From contig JAQSWE010000031.1 in the NCBI GenBank assembly GCA_029266795.1, positions 1 to 13,483 of the forward strand: a DNA stretch of 13,483 bases. The letters run 5' to 3'. The DNA is from Alphaproteobacteria bacterium (GTDB lineage: Bacteria; Pseudomonadota; Alphaproteobacteria; Micavibrionales; UBA2020). A program made the position numbers and the translations under genes. Positions 6,670-13,471 of the stretch are shown here, one piece after another (positions within the stretch are counted from its first letter, which is position 1; every line of letters starts with the position of its first letter). The notes under the pieces are model-generated. The model did no database searches. It worked only from the letters and a program-made list of their open reading frames with translations, and was not told the DNA's origin.

Positions 6670-8409
6670 ATGGCTGAAGCATCAACCGCAATGAAAAAGG
6701 CCCAGGAGATTATCGGGGACGTTCAGGGCGCAACCCGCAAAAAGACCGCAGCGACCACTTCGACGACCGTCGTCGAAAAGGCGCAAGTTGACGAAAAATA
6801 CTCCGACATCGACACCAATACCTTCTACAAGATCGTTTTCAACGAAAAACTCGACGCGATGCAGAAGAAGGAAGAGATCGCGAAATCCCTGTCTTTCGAT
6901 CCCGACGACAAGACCAAGAGCCAGGAAACCCTTAAAGAATTCGTGACGTTCAAGGAATACCTCCAGAACGAACGCAAACGCCTCGCGCAGGAAATCATCA
7001 AGCTGACAGACACCGGCGCGTTCTCCGAACTTCAGGGCGTTATCGAAGAGCTGAACGGCGGCATCCTTGAATTCGACAAGCAGATGACCCCGCTCACCGA
7101 GATCATCGACGCTGTCTATAAGCTACGACTTCAGGGCGGCGAAACCGTCCTCGGCGTCTTCCGCGAGATCAAGGAAGATCAGGCAGCCGAAGAAGAGCGC
7201 ATCAAAAAGCTTGCTGAAAGCGAAAGCAAGCTGCAGGAGCTGCAGCGCCGCAGCGAAGGCGTGAACGGCGACCTCTCCGTCCTGAAAAACAGCCGCTCGC
7301 ACCGCAAGTGGTTGGGTTTCGGCGGCCTGAAAGACGACGCGATCCGCGAAATCTCCGCGAAAGAGGGCGAACTGGCTGCTCTCGGCGGCGACGTCGAAGC
7401 GACCGTGAAGCAAGTCGAGACGCTGAAAGACCCGAACACGGCACGCGCAAGCGGCTATGCCGAGTTCGCTGCCGAAAAAGCCAAACTGCGCGAGCTGCTG
7501 GACCTGACTTCGGAACAGCACAAAGCCCGCCAGAAAGGCCTCGTGGCTGCAGCGCAAGACTTCGTCAACAAGTCTGACAACCGCGTCGGCAACGTCGTGG
7601 TCCATCTGGACCAGATGACCGGCCAGATCGAAGGCTTGTCCAACGTCAACAACGGCATGCAGAGCATCTACGCGATCGTGTCTGAAGCATCGAAAGAGGC
7701 CTCCGACAAGAACCAGCAGATCCGCGACGGCTTCCTGCCCCCGAAAGACGGCGCGGAAAGCCCGATCGAACAGATGCAGCGCGAAAACAAGAAGCAGGCG
7801 GCCGAAGAGTACATTACCTCGCTCGACGGCTCGACTGTGGACACCATGAAGACGTACCAGGACCTGACCTCGCAAGCCATCCGCATCAAGCAGATGAAAG
7901 ATGCGAACCGCGACCAGGTATCGAAAACCCGCGAACTGCACTCTTCGGGTATCGCTGGCGTCGCCGACAGGCTCTCGACGGTACTGCAGGCGGTTTCGGC
8001 TGCGGCACTGAACGAAAGCTCGGAAGCAGCCAAGATGTCGATCAACACGATGAACGACAAGACCAACGCAGTCGCCATGAAGGAGTCGATCCGCACGGCG
8101 ATGGGCATCAAAGACTCGGCTGCCGGCCTTGCCAAAGCAGTCGATGACCTGGCCGCCTACGGCGAAGTCCTCCGCACGAGCTCCGAAATCACCCGCGAAG
8201 GTGTCAAGGAGATCAAGGAAGGCCTCTCCACGCTCGAAGACAGCATCAAGAAGACCAAGAAGGACCTTCAGGATGCCTACGCTGTCAACGCTGAAGTCGC
8301 AGGTGGCGCTCCCACCGTGGCTACCAACGACGACAAACCGGTCGAGAAGAAAGCAGCTGCACCCAAGAAAGCGGGTCTCGGCGCCAACTTCGGCCAGTTC
8401 AACCAGTAA
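6670..8409 (+). CDS. Long alpha-helical coiled-coil protein, function unknown
   Basis: The product is 579 residues, almost wholly helical and highly charged, with no signal peptide or membrane segment. A low-complexity Ala/Thr N-terminus (1-40) leads to a helical block at 50-210. A short non-helical break RKWLGFGGL (212-220) is followed by a second long helical block (222-355). A proline break FLPPKDGAESP (355-365) and a third block (366-545), rich in Ala, Ser and Glu and reminiscent of signalling coiled coils, follow. The tail (546-579) is Lys/Ala/Pro-rich and ends GANFGQFNQ. I do not recognise the family. TelA-type toxic-anion-resistance proteins are similarly helical, but their signature segments were not seen. 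AGGAG lies 10 nt before the ATG. The Clp-like ATPase gene follows after 116 nt and is probably co-transcribed, so a scaffold, adaptor or substrate role for that ATPase is a reasonable inference. Confidence 0.85.
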   Translation: MAEASTAMKKAQEIIGDVQGATRKKTAATTSTTVVEKAQVDEKYSDIDTNTFYKIVFNEKLDAMQKKEEIAKSLSFDPDDKTKSQETLKEFVTFKEYLQNERKRLAQEIIKLTDTGAFSELQGVIEELNGGILEFDKQMTPLTEIIDAVYKLRLQGGETVLGVFREIKEDQAAEEERIKKLAESESKLQELQRRSEGVNGDLSVLKNSRSHRKWLGFGGLKDDAIREISAKEGELAALGGDVEATVKQVETLKDPNTARASGYAEFAAEKAKLRELLDLTSEQHKARQKGLVAAAQDFVNKSDNRVGNVVVHLDQMTGQIEGLSNVNNGMQSIYAIVSEASKEASDKNQQIRDGFLPPKDGAESPIEQMQRENKKQAAEEYITSLDGSTVDTMKTYQDLTSQAIRIKQMKDANRDQVSKTRELHSSGIAGVADRLSTVLQAVSAAALNESSEAAKMSINTMNDKTNAVAMKESIRTAMGIKDSAAGLAKAVDDLAAYGEVLRTSSEITREGVKEIKEGLSTLEDSIKKTKKDLQDAYAVNAEVAGGAPTVATNDDKPVEKKAAAPKKAGLGANFGQFNQ

Positions 8410-8419
8410 CTTCGTCAGC

Positions 8420-8449
8420 CTGGGTGGGGGCATTAAAGTCCCCACCCAG
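8420..8449 (+). terminator. GC-rich intercistronic hairpin (possible attenuator)
   Basis: CTGGGTGGGG (8420-8429) pairs perfectly with CCCCACCCAG (8440-8449). One G-T and one C-G pair extend it to a 12-bp stem with loop ATTAAA. It starts 10 nt after the coiled-coil stop codon. There is no T-run, so partial termination or protection of the upstream message from 3' decay is more likely than full termination. Confidence 0.55.
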
Positions 8450-8485
8450 CACCGACGGGTTCTACTGACTACCAAGGAATTAACC

Positions 8486-8515
8486 GATCCGGGAGGAACC
8501 GGGTCAACAAAAGGA
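8486..8515 (+). promoter_or_regulatory. Hairpin with AGGA in its loop, next to the Clp-like gene's RBS
   Basis: GATCCGG (8486-8492) and CCGGGTC (8499-8505) form a 7-bp stem (one T-G pair) around loop GAGGAA. The likely true ribosome binding site AAGGA (8511-8515) lies just downstream, 10 nt before the ATG at 8526. The looped GAGGAA is a second Shine-Dalgarno-like site, so this element could tune translation of the ATPase relative to the upstream gene. Confidence 0.45.
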
Positions 8516-8525
8516 CAGACGAAGA

Positions 8526-10889
8526 ATGGCTGACGAAACCAAAAAAACGAACATCGACCTGGGGCCCAGCTCCGACTACCTGATCCGTGGCACTGACTAC
8601 CTCGCAAAACATCCCGAATTCAAACTGGTCGGCCGCGACCAGGACCTGAAAGAAGTCTCCAACGTCCTGATGCGCAAAGACGCGAACAACCTGATCCTGA
8701 CGGGCATGCCCGGGGTGGGTGTCTCGGCGGTCGTCATGGGACTGCAGGCTTCCAAAGAAGACACCAACACGCCCTTCGACATCGTGGGTAAGCGTTTCTA
8801 CTGGCTCGATACGGACGCGCTGTTCGCGCTCGGCGACAGCACGAAAATCAGCGAAGCCTTCCAGAAGACCCTTGCGACCCTGAAGCGCGATCCCGATACG
8901 GTACTGGTGATCGAAGACGCGCGCGGCTTCATCGACGGCGCCCGCAACAACGGCAACACCAACCTGATTAACTCCCTGATGCGCGAATTGCGCAGCCCGG
9001 ACCTGCAGGCGATCTTCGAAACCCGCGATACGGATCTGGCGGAAGTCCTGAAGGCCCATGCCGACCTGCGCGACCAGTTCACGCTGAAGGAAATCAAGGA
9101 ACCGGAACGCGCAGTCCTGGGCGAAATCGTCCGCAGCGGCGCGACCGGTCTGGAACACTATCACGGCGTTAAAATCTCCGATGAAGCGCTCAAATCCGCG
9201 ATCGACCTGACCAACAAATACGTCATCCGCGAGCTGGATGCCGCCCAGCCCAAGCGTACCTTCATGCTGCTGGAAAGCGCGCTGACCGCACTGCGTCATA
9301 AAGCGCACTCTGCGCCGATGGAACTGGACGGCCTGAACGCCACGCTGACGGCGATTGACGCGGCGCTGGCCGGCAAGGCAACGCCTGAATTCGCCGGAAA
9401 ATCGCCGGACGAGCTGACCACCATGAAGCATGAAACGGTGAGCGAGATCGCCGATATCGAAGCCTCGTGGGAAGCCCGCCAGACGAAACTGCGCAAGCTC
9501 TATAAAGACCAGCGCAAAGGCGAGGAAGAGATCCGCGCTATCGACCGCAAGATCGAGGAAGAGCGCCTGAAGCAGATCGAAGCCGGCAAGCAGCTGGAGA
9601 GCAACGAGAAAGCGGGCGTAGACTCGGAGGGGGAAACCGCAACCCGCGGCCTGCAGTTCAAGCTGTCGAAAAGCGGCTTCAAAGGCACCGCCGAGAACGA
9701 GCTGAACGAGCAGCGCGCCGCCTGGGTGCGTCTGGTCGCGGACAACAAGGCGCAGTTCAAGGCGATCACGGATGATGTGAACTCCAAGATCGAACTGAAG
9801 CCCGAACATATCCTGGGTGAATTCAGCCGCTTGTCGGGTGTTCCCGTCGCGCGTCTGGGCCAGGACGAAACCACTAAGCTGCTGAACCTTGAAAGCACCC
9901 TCGGTAAGCGCGTGTTCGGCCAGAAGGAACCCGTCAAGGCGGTTGCCGAAGCGGTCCAGCGTGGTCGTATCGGCCTGAAGAAAGCGAACAAGCCCATCGG
10001 CTCGTTCCTCTTCCTCGGCCCCTCGGGCGTCGGCAAAACCGAATTGGCGAAGGCGCTTGCCGAAGCCCTGTTCGGCGACGAAGGCTCGCTGAAAACCTAC
10101 AACATGTCTGAATACCAGGAGAAGCATTCGGTCTCGACACTGATCGGCGCGCCTCCGGGCTATGAAGGCTACGCGGATGGCGGCTTGCTGACCAACAACA
10201 TGCGCCGCCAGCCTTATGTGGTGAACGTGTTTGACGAGATCGAGAAAGGCCACAAGGACGTCTATGACCTCTTCCTGCAGATATTGGACGAGGGCAAGCT
10301 GGCGGACCGTCGCGGCATGACGGCATCCTTTGCCAACTCGATCAACATCATGACGTCCAACATCGGGGCGGAACACTTCCTCGACGAAGGCATCGACTTT
10401 GAAGAAGCCAAGAAACGCGCGCTGGCGGTTCTGTGGAACCCGGATAAGGAAAACGGCGGCTCCGGCTACCGCCCCGAATTCCTGAACCGCTTCACGGGCA
10501 TCTTCTGCTTCAACCGTCTGGGCGAACCCGAGCTGATCATGATCGCCGACAAGAACCTGAAGGAGATCAACAGCTGGCTGGCTGAAAAAGGCATCAAGGT
10601 CACGATGGATGCCGAAGACATGAAGGAAATGGTCAAGAAGGAATACATCGCGCGCGGAGGCGCCCGTTCGGTGCAGAAATTCATCGAGGCGAACATCACC
10701 TCCGGCGTGACGAAGGAGATCCTGACCAACCCCGACCGCTCCGGCGTCCTGCATGCGACCTACGACCCCGACACGCGCACCAGCAAAGTGGTGCATGAAT
10801 CGGAAGAGCCGAAGGTTGCCGCACCGCCCGCGAACGAGAACAAAACCGGCATCACTGCACCTGCTGCTGCCGCGTTCAGGAAAGGGTAA
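8526..10889 (+). CDS. Hsp100/Clp-type double-AAA+ ATPase with inactive first ring
   Basis: The 787-residue product aligns by eye with ClpB/ClpC. It has no Clp N-terminal domain: only about 30 residues precede the first AAA+ module (31-255). There the Walker A reads GMPGVGVSA, with Val66 replacing the essential Lys. The Walker B reads VLVIED (order reversed from D-E), and the arginine-finger pair E-R-R-F is R-D-Q-F (182-185). The K-Y-R-G pore loop is absent. A charged helical middle region (about 262-430) corresponds to the ClpB M-domain region. The second module is intact: GPSGVGKT (498-505), pore loop GYEGY (545-549), VFDE (568-571), sensor-1 Asn612, arginine finger Arg655 in PEFLNR, and sensor-2 GAR (712-714). 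No I-G-F/I-G-L loop for ClpP is seen, so it probably unfolds or disaggregates proteins without proteolysis. It ends in an Ala/Pro-rich tail. ClpV of type VI secretion is unlikely because no tss genes are nearby. Confidence 0.93.
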   Translation: MADETKKTNIDLGPSSDYLIRGTDYLAKHPEFKLVGRDQDLKEVSNVLMRKDANNLILTGMPGVGVSAVVMGLQASKEDTNTPFDIVGKRFYWLDTDALFALGDSTKISEAFQKTLATLKRDPDTVLVIEDARGFIDGARNNGNTNLINSLMRELRSPDLQAIFETRDTDLAEVLKAHADLRDQFTLKEIKEPERAVLGEIVRSGATGLEHYHGVKISDEALKSAIDLTNKYVIRELDAAQPKRTFMLLESALTALRHKAHSAPMELDGLNATLTAIDAALAGKATPEFAGKSPDELTTMKHETVSEIADIEASWEARQTKLRKLYKDQRKGEEEIRAIDRKIEEERLKQIEAGKQLESNEKAGVDSEGETATRGLQFKLSKSGFKGTAENELNEQRAAWVRLVADNKAQFKAITDDVNSKIELKPEHILGEFSRLSGVPVARLGQDETTKLLNLESTLGKRVFGQKEPVKAVAEAVQRGRIGLKKANKPIGSFLFLGPSGVGKTELAKALAEALFGDEGSLKTYNMSEYQEKHSVSTLIGAPPGYEGYADGGLLTNNMRRQPYVVNVFDEIEKGHKDVYDLFLQILDEGKLADRRGMTASFANSINIMTSNIGAEHFLDEGIDFEEAKKRALAVLWNPDKENGGSGYRPEFLNRFTGIFCFNRLGEPELIMIADKNLKEINSWLAEKGIKVTMDAEDMKEMVKKEYIARGGARSVQKFIEANITSGVTKEILTNPDRSGVLHATYDPDTRTSKVVHESEEPKVAAPPANENKTGITAPAAAAFRKG

Positions 10890-10894
10890 GGAAA

Positions 10895-10948
10895 TTAGCC
10901 AAGAGGCGGTTTGTTATCAATGACTTGTATCAAACCGCCTCCGGCTAA
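10895..10948 (+). terminator. Two-part stem-loop after the Clp-like gene
   Basis: GAGGCGGTTTG (10903-10913) pairs perfectly with CAAACCGCCTC (10931-10941). It is extended by TTAGCC (10895-10900) pairing with GGCTAA (10943-10948) across a small asymmetric bulge. The 17-nt loop is long and only a short A-rich stretch follows, so it is a plausible but not classical terminator. It starts 6 nt after the stop codon and probably separates this transcript from the next gene. Confidence 0.6.
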
Positions 10949-10954
10949 AATCCC

Positions 10955-10983
10955 TTGATTTAATTTTACATATCATGTACAAG
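10955..10983 (+). promoter_or_regulatory. Candidate promoter of the DUF1523-like gene
   Basis: TTGATT (10955-10960) is followed after 17 nt by TACAAG (10978-10983). Transcription would start near 10990. The leader contains a CCCG-AAAA-CGGG hairpin (11010-11021), and AAGGA (11033-11037) lies 10 nt before the ATG at 11048. This gene may thus be transcribed independently of the ATPase gene. Confidence 0.4.
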
Positions 10984-11047
10984 TAGAGGTGCGTGGATAT
11001 GATAAAAAGCCCGAAAACGGGTGAAGACATAAAAGGAATGGCACAGA

Positions 11048-11935
11048 ATGGCTGACGGTTACGATAGCGACAGGACAGACGAGATCATTCGCAGGGCGCG
11101 CGCCGCGGTTAACCGCAATGGCCCCGTGGGAGATGCTCCCGGATCCGTGATCGGCAATACGCTGAAAGACGTGAAAGAAGGCGTCGAGAATATCAAGGCG
11201 GTGAAAGCGACCGCAGACGAAGCAAAAGGCGCCTTTACGCTGGTGAAGCAGGTTGGCCTTTCGGTCTGGAACTTCGTGAACAAGCTTTGGCCGGTACGCG
11301 CCTACAAATGGCTTGAACAAAAGCTGACCACCAAAAAAGACAAAGAAACAGGGGAGCGTCGCGTGACGCGTCCCAAAATGCGTCTCGGCATGCGTCTTGC
11401 CACCGCCTTCATGCTTTCAGCCATGATCCCCGGCATGATCGGCGTTCCCGCCCGCAACGTTGCGGAAGTCGGCGTTGACGGTTTCCGCATGGGCACGACA
11501 CTGCATACGGAAGTCGTACGCCTGAACGATACGAAAAACGCAGCAGATAACGATAACGTATGGACCATCACGGGCAACCGGTTTGAAAATGGTGCTGAAA
11601 CTCCGATGATCTGGAAGGTTAAGACCAGCATCCCGAATGATTTGTGGAGCCTTGTGAATACCGGCAACCCCGTCTTCTATCCCGATGACGTGACCGCACC
11701 GGTTGCGCCGGGCGCGAATGACCTTTACCGCGTCACGACCTATGGCACGCGCTGGCGCGTGGCGGATTGGCTGCAGGCTTTCCCGCAGATCGTGCATGTG
11801 GAAAAACTGAACGCACAGGAAACTGCCGATTTCAACGCCGCCGCTGCCCGCCAAGTGCAGGCTGCCGCGCAGGCGCAGCAAGTGGCACAGCCGGGTACGC
11901 AAACCGCGCAGCCCGCACCTGCACCCGCCAGATAA
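11048..11935 (+). CDS. Single-pass membrane protein with DUF1523-like outer domain
   Basis: The 295-residue product has a Lys/Arg-rich N-terminal region (1-111), including an amphipathic stretch LVKQVGLSVWNFVNKLW (65-81). One hydrophobic helix spans about 113-134. A soluble region (137-255) and an Ala/Gln/Pro-rich tail (256-295) follow. By the positive-inside rule the N-terminus is cytoplasmic and the C-terminus periplasmic. The outer region has TEVVRLND (154-161) and VTTYGTRWRVADWLQAFPQ (229-247). These recall the T-E-V-K-R and H-Y-G-W-R...F-P-N-A-V segments of DUF1523 proteins, whose function is unknown. The similarity is judged from memory. A cytoplasmic part this long before the helix is unusual, since DUF1523 proteins normally begin at the helix; it could contact the neighbouring coiled-coil or ATPase proteins. 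A strong terminator follows. Confidence 0.7.
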   Translation: MADGYDSDRTDEIIRRARAAVNRNGPVGDAPGSVIGNTLKDVKEGVENIKAVKATADEAKGAFTLVKQVGLSVWNFVNKLWPVRAYKWLEQKLTTKKDKETGERRVTRPKMRLGMRLATAFMLSAMIPGMIGVPARNVAEVGVDGFRMGTTLHTEVVRLNDTKNAADNDNVWTITGNRFENGAETPMIWKVKTSIPNDLWSLVNTGNPVFYPDDVTAPVAPGANDLYRVTTYGTRWRVADWLQAFPQIVHVEKLNAQETADFNAAAARQVQAAAQAQQVAQPGTQTAQPAPAPAR

Positions 11936-11957
11936 GTTTAGCGAAGACGACTGGACG

Positions 11958-11990
11958 AAAAAGGCCGCTCGGAACAGGGCGGCCTTTTTT
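11958..11990 (+). terminator. Rho-independent terminator
   Basis: GGCCGC (11963-11968) pairs with GCGGCC (11979-11984) around a 10-nt loop, flanked by AAAAA (11958-11962) and a run of six T (11985-11990). The A and T runs extend the stem. It is 22 nt after the stop codon and closes the VWA/coiled-coil/Clp/membrane gene block. Confidence 0.9.
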
Positions 11991-12087
11991 ATTGCGTATA
12001 TATTTATGGTCTAAGAACAGTAGTTTAAGAACGATTCTCATTAATAAAGGTTGTGCCTGCCTTTGGCTTTCAGGTAAATTTGCCCTT

Positions 12088-13113
12088 ATGCATCAGGGCC
12101 ACGATCACAAGCATGGCGAGGACTGTAACCACGGCGGAGGCGGGCAGCCTCATGCGCATGATCATAAACATGATCATGCTGGCCACTCTCACGCGGGGCA
12201 TAGCCACGGCATCGGCGGCCATCACCACCACGTTCCAAAGAATTTCGACAAGGCCTTCGCGATCGGCGCGTTCCTGAACCTGTCTTTCGTCGGGGCGGAG
12301 TTGACCTATGGCTACCTTGCCAAATCCCTCGCGCTGATAGCGGACGCCGTTCATAACTTCGCCGATGTCGTCGGCCTCCTGCTGGCCTGGGGCGCGGCAT
12401 GGCTCGCGCGCCGCGCGCCGACAGATGAGCGTACCTTCGGATATCGCCGCGCCTCCATCCTTGCCGCGCTGGCGAATGCCTGCACGCTGTTCTTTGCAAT
12501 CGGCGCCATTATTATCGAGGCTGTGCAACGTTTCGCATCGCCCGCGCCTTTGAATGCGCCGACGATGATCTGGGTTGCGGGCGTCGGCATCCTCATCAAC
12601 TTTGGCACGGCCATGCTGTTCTGGAAGGGACAAAAGGACGATCTGAACCTGCGTGCCGCATTCATGCATATGATCGCGGATGCTGCGATTTCTGCCGGCG
12701 TAGTGCTTGCAGGCCTGATCATCATGTTCAAAGGCTGGGTGTGGATTGATCCTGCCATCAGCCTCATCGTTTCCGTCATCATCTTGATTGGCTGCTGGGA
12801 GTTGGCGAAGGAAGCACTGCATTTGTCCATGGACGGTGTTCCCAAGCATATCAACCGTCGGGGCGTTCTAGTTTACCTGCACGAACTGCCGGGGGTGACG
12901 GGCGTACATGACCTTCATATCTGGGCGATGAGCACGACAGAAGTTGCTCTGACCGTCCACCTGATGCGCCCCGGTGCGGCGCTGGATGACGTATTTCTCC
13001 ATAAAGTCGCCCGCGATCTGCGCGAGCGTTTCCAGATCGGCCATGTGACGATCCAGATCGAAGCCGGTAATGCGAAAGACGATTGCATGCTGGCGCCCAA
13101 CGAAGTCGTCTAA
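12088..13113 (+). CDS. Cation diffusion facilitator (Zn2+/Cd2+ efflux, CzcD/ZitB type)
   Basis: From the ATG at 12088 the 341-residue protein has the CDF family layout. A cytosolic N-terminus holds 18 His in its first 48 residues. Six membrane helices span about 53-250, and a cytosolic C-terminal domain (about 255-330) follows. The transport site is visible as two H-x-x-x-D motifs, His89/Asp93 in TM2 and His194/Asp198 in TM5. This pattern is typical of zinc/cadmium members, whereas Mn/Fe-type members carry Asp in place of one His. The protein should export metal from the cytoplasm using the proton gradient. The frame remains open upstream to 11767, but that part overlaps the preceding gene and the terminator and lacks family similarity, so the ATG that begins the His-rich segment is chosen. 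Its ribosome binding site is weak. TAAGAAC is repeated at 12012-12018 and 12026-12032 in the upstream gap; no known metal-regulator box was recognised. Confidence 0.93.
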   Translation: MHQGHDHKHGEDCNHGGGGQPHAHDHKHDHAGHSHAGHSHGIGGHHHHVPKNFDKAFAIGAFLNLSFVGAELTYGYLAKSLALIADAVHNFADVVGLLLAWGAAWLARRAPTDERTFGYRRASILAALANACTLFFAIGAIIIEAVQRFASPAPLNAPTMIWVAGVGILINFGTAMLFWKGQKDDLNLRAAFMHMIADAAISAGVVLAGLIIMFKGWVWIDPAISLIVSVIILIGCWELAKEALHLSMDGVPKHINRRGVLVYLHELPGVTGVHDLHIWAMSTTEVALTVHLMRPGAALDDVFLHKVARDLRERFQIGHVTIQIEAGNAKDDCMLAPNEVV

Positions 13114-13200
13114 AAAATCGCCAAATATTTCAAAGAACTGACTGAAGACACGTCATATTTATGTATTTTAGAGAAAATTACATATAGACCGTTTTCTTCG

Positions 13201-13229
13201 TTGACATTACCCCTAAAAACCGTCATTAA
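13201..13229 (+). promoter_or_regulatory. Candidate promoter of tRNA-Asp
   Basis: A perfect TTGACA (13201-13206) is followed after 17 nt by CATTAA (13224-13229). The predicted start near 13236 is about 8 nt before the mature tRNA. The -35 is strong and the -10 is weak. The AT-rich 13114-13200 stretch upstream contains no gene. Confidence 0.5.
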
Positions 13230-13243
13230 GATGCCACTGGTAA

Positions 13244-13320
13244 GCGGGAGTAGCTCAGCTGGTTAGAGCGTCGCCCTGTCACGGCGAAGGCCGCGGGTTC
13301 AAGTCCCGTCTCTCGCGCCA
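13244..13320 (+). tRNA. tRNA-Asp (anticodon GTC)
   Basis: The acceptor stem is GCGGGAG/CTCTCGC (one G-T pair) and the D stem is GCTC/GAGC. The anticodon stem TCGCC/GGCGA encloses loop CTGTCAC with anticodon GTC. The T stem is GCGGG/CCCGT with loop TTCAAGT. The discriminator base is G and CCA (13318-13320) is encoded. It decodes GAC and GAT. Confidence 0.96.
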
Positions 13321-13336
13321 GTTCCTTTCTTTTGAA

Positions 13337-13356
13337 GAACGCTCTTTTTAGTGTTC
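13337..13356 (+). terminator. Weak hairpin after tRNA-Asp
   Basis: GAACGCT (13337-13343) pairs with AGTGTTC (13350-13356), including one G-T pair, around loop CTTTTT. There is no T-run after the stem, so it may be a processing or weak termination structure. Confidence 0.25.
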
Positions 13357-13471
13357 AAATATCGCCAAAAAACCCTTCCTTTTCAAACTTTAAGCTCTTT
13401 AAACCTGCTCGACTCAGGAGTAACATTGTTGCGCGGTGATTCCCGCGTTCCGACTGTCAGAGGATAATCCT

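Noticed and set aside
6670..8409. TelA/KlaA toxic-anion-resistance protein
   Set aside because: The size and helical character are suggestive and VWA genes occur in tellurite clusters, but the family's signature segments were not seen and no TerD-type gene is nearby.
7123..8607. 494-codon minus-strand frame across the coiled-coil gene, the gap and the start of the Clp-like gene
   Set aside because: It is His/Phe/Val/Arg-rich nonsense with no family resemblance, and it mirrors a gene with strong charged-helix coding character on the plus strand.
8469..10796. 775-codon open frame on the minus strand, opposite the Clp-like gene
   Set aside because: It is a by-product of codon use in the plus-strand gene, which has unmistakable Hsp100 motifs. 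The antisense product resembles no protein family and has no sensible start context.
8526..10889. ClpV of a type VI secretion system
   Set aside because: There is no Clp N-domain and no other secretion-system gene in the window, and ring 1 is inactive, unlike ClpV.
12026..12045. Fur- or Zur-like box upstream of the metal exporter
   Set aside because: GATTCTCATT resembles half of a Fur box, but no matching second half-site is present.
11767..12087. N-terminal extension of the cation diffusion facilitator frame
   Set aside because: It overlaps the end of the DUF1523-like gene and runs through a strong terminator. The family-type N-terminus begins at the ATG at 12088.
13426..13467. 14-codon TTG-initiated frame before the putative nuoA start
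   Set aside because: It is too short, uses a rare start codon, and is better explained as leader sequence of the following gene.
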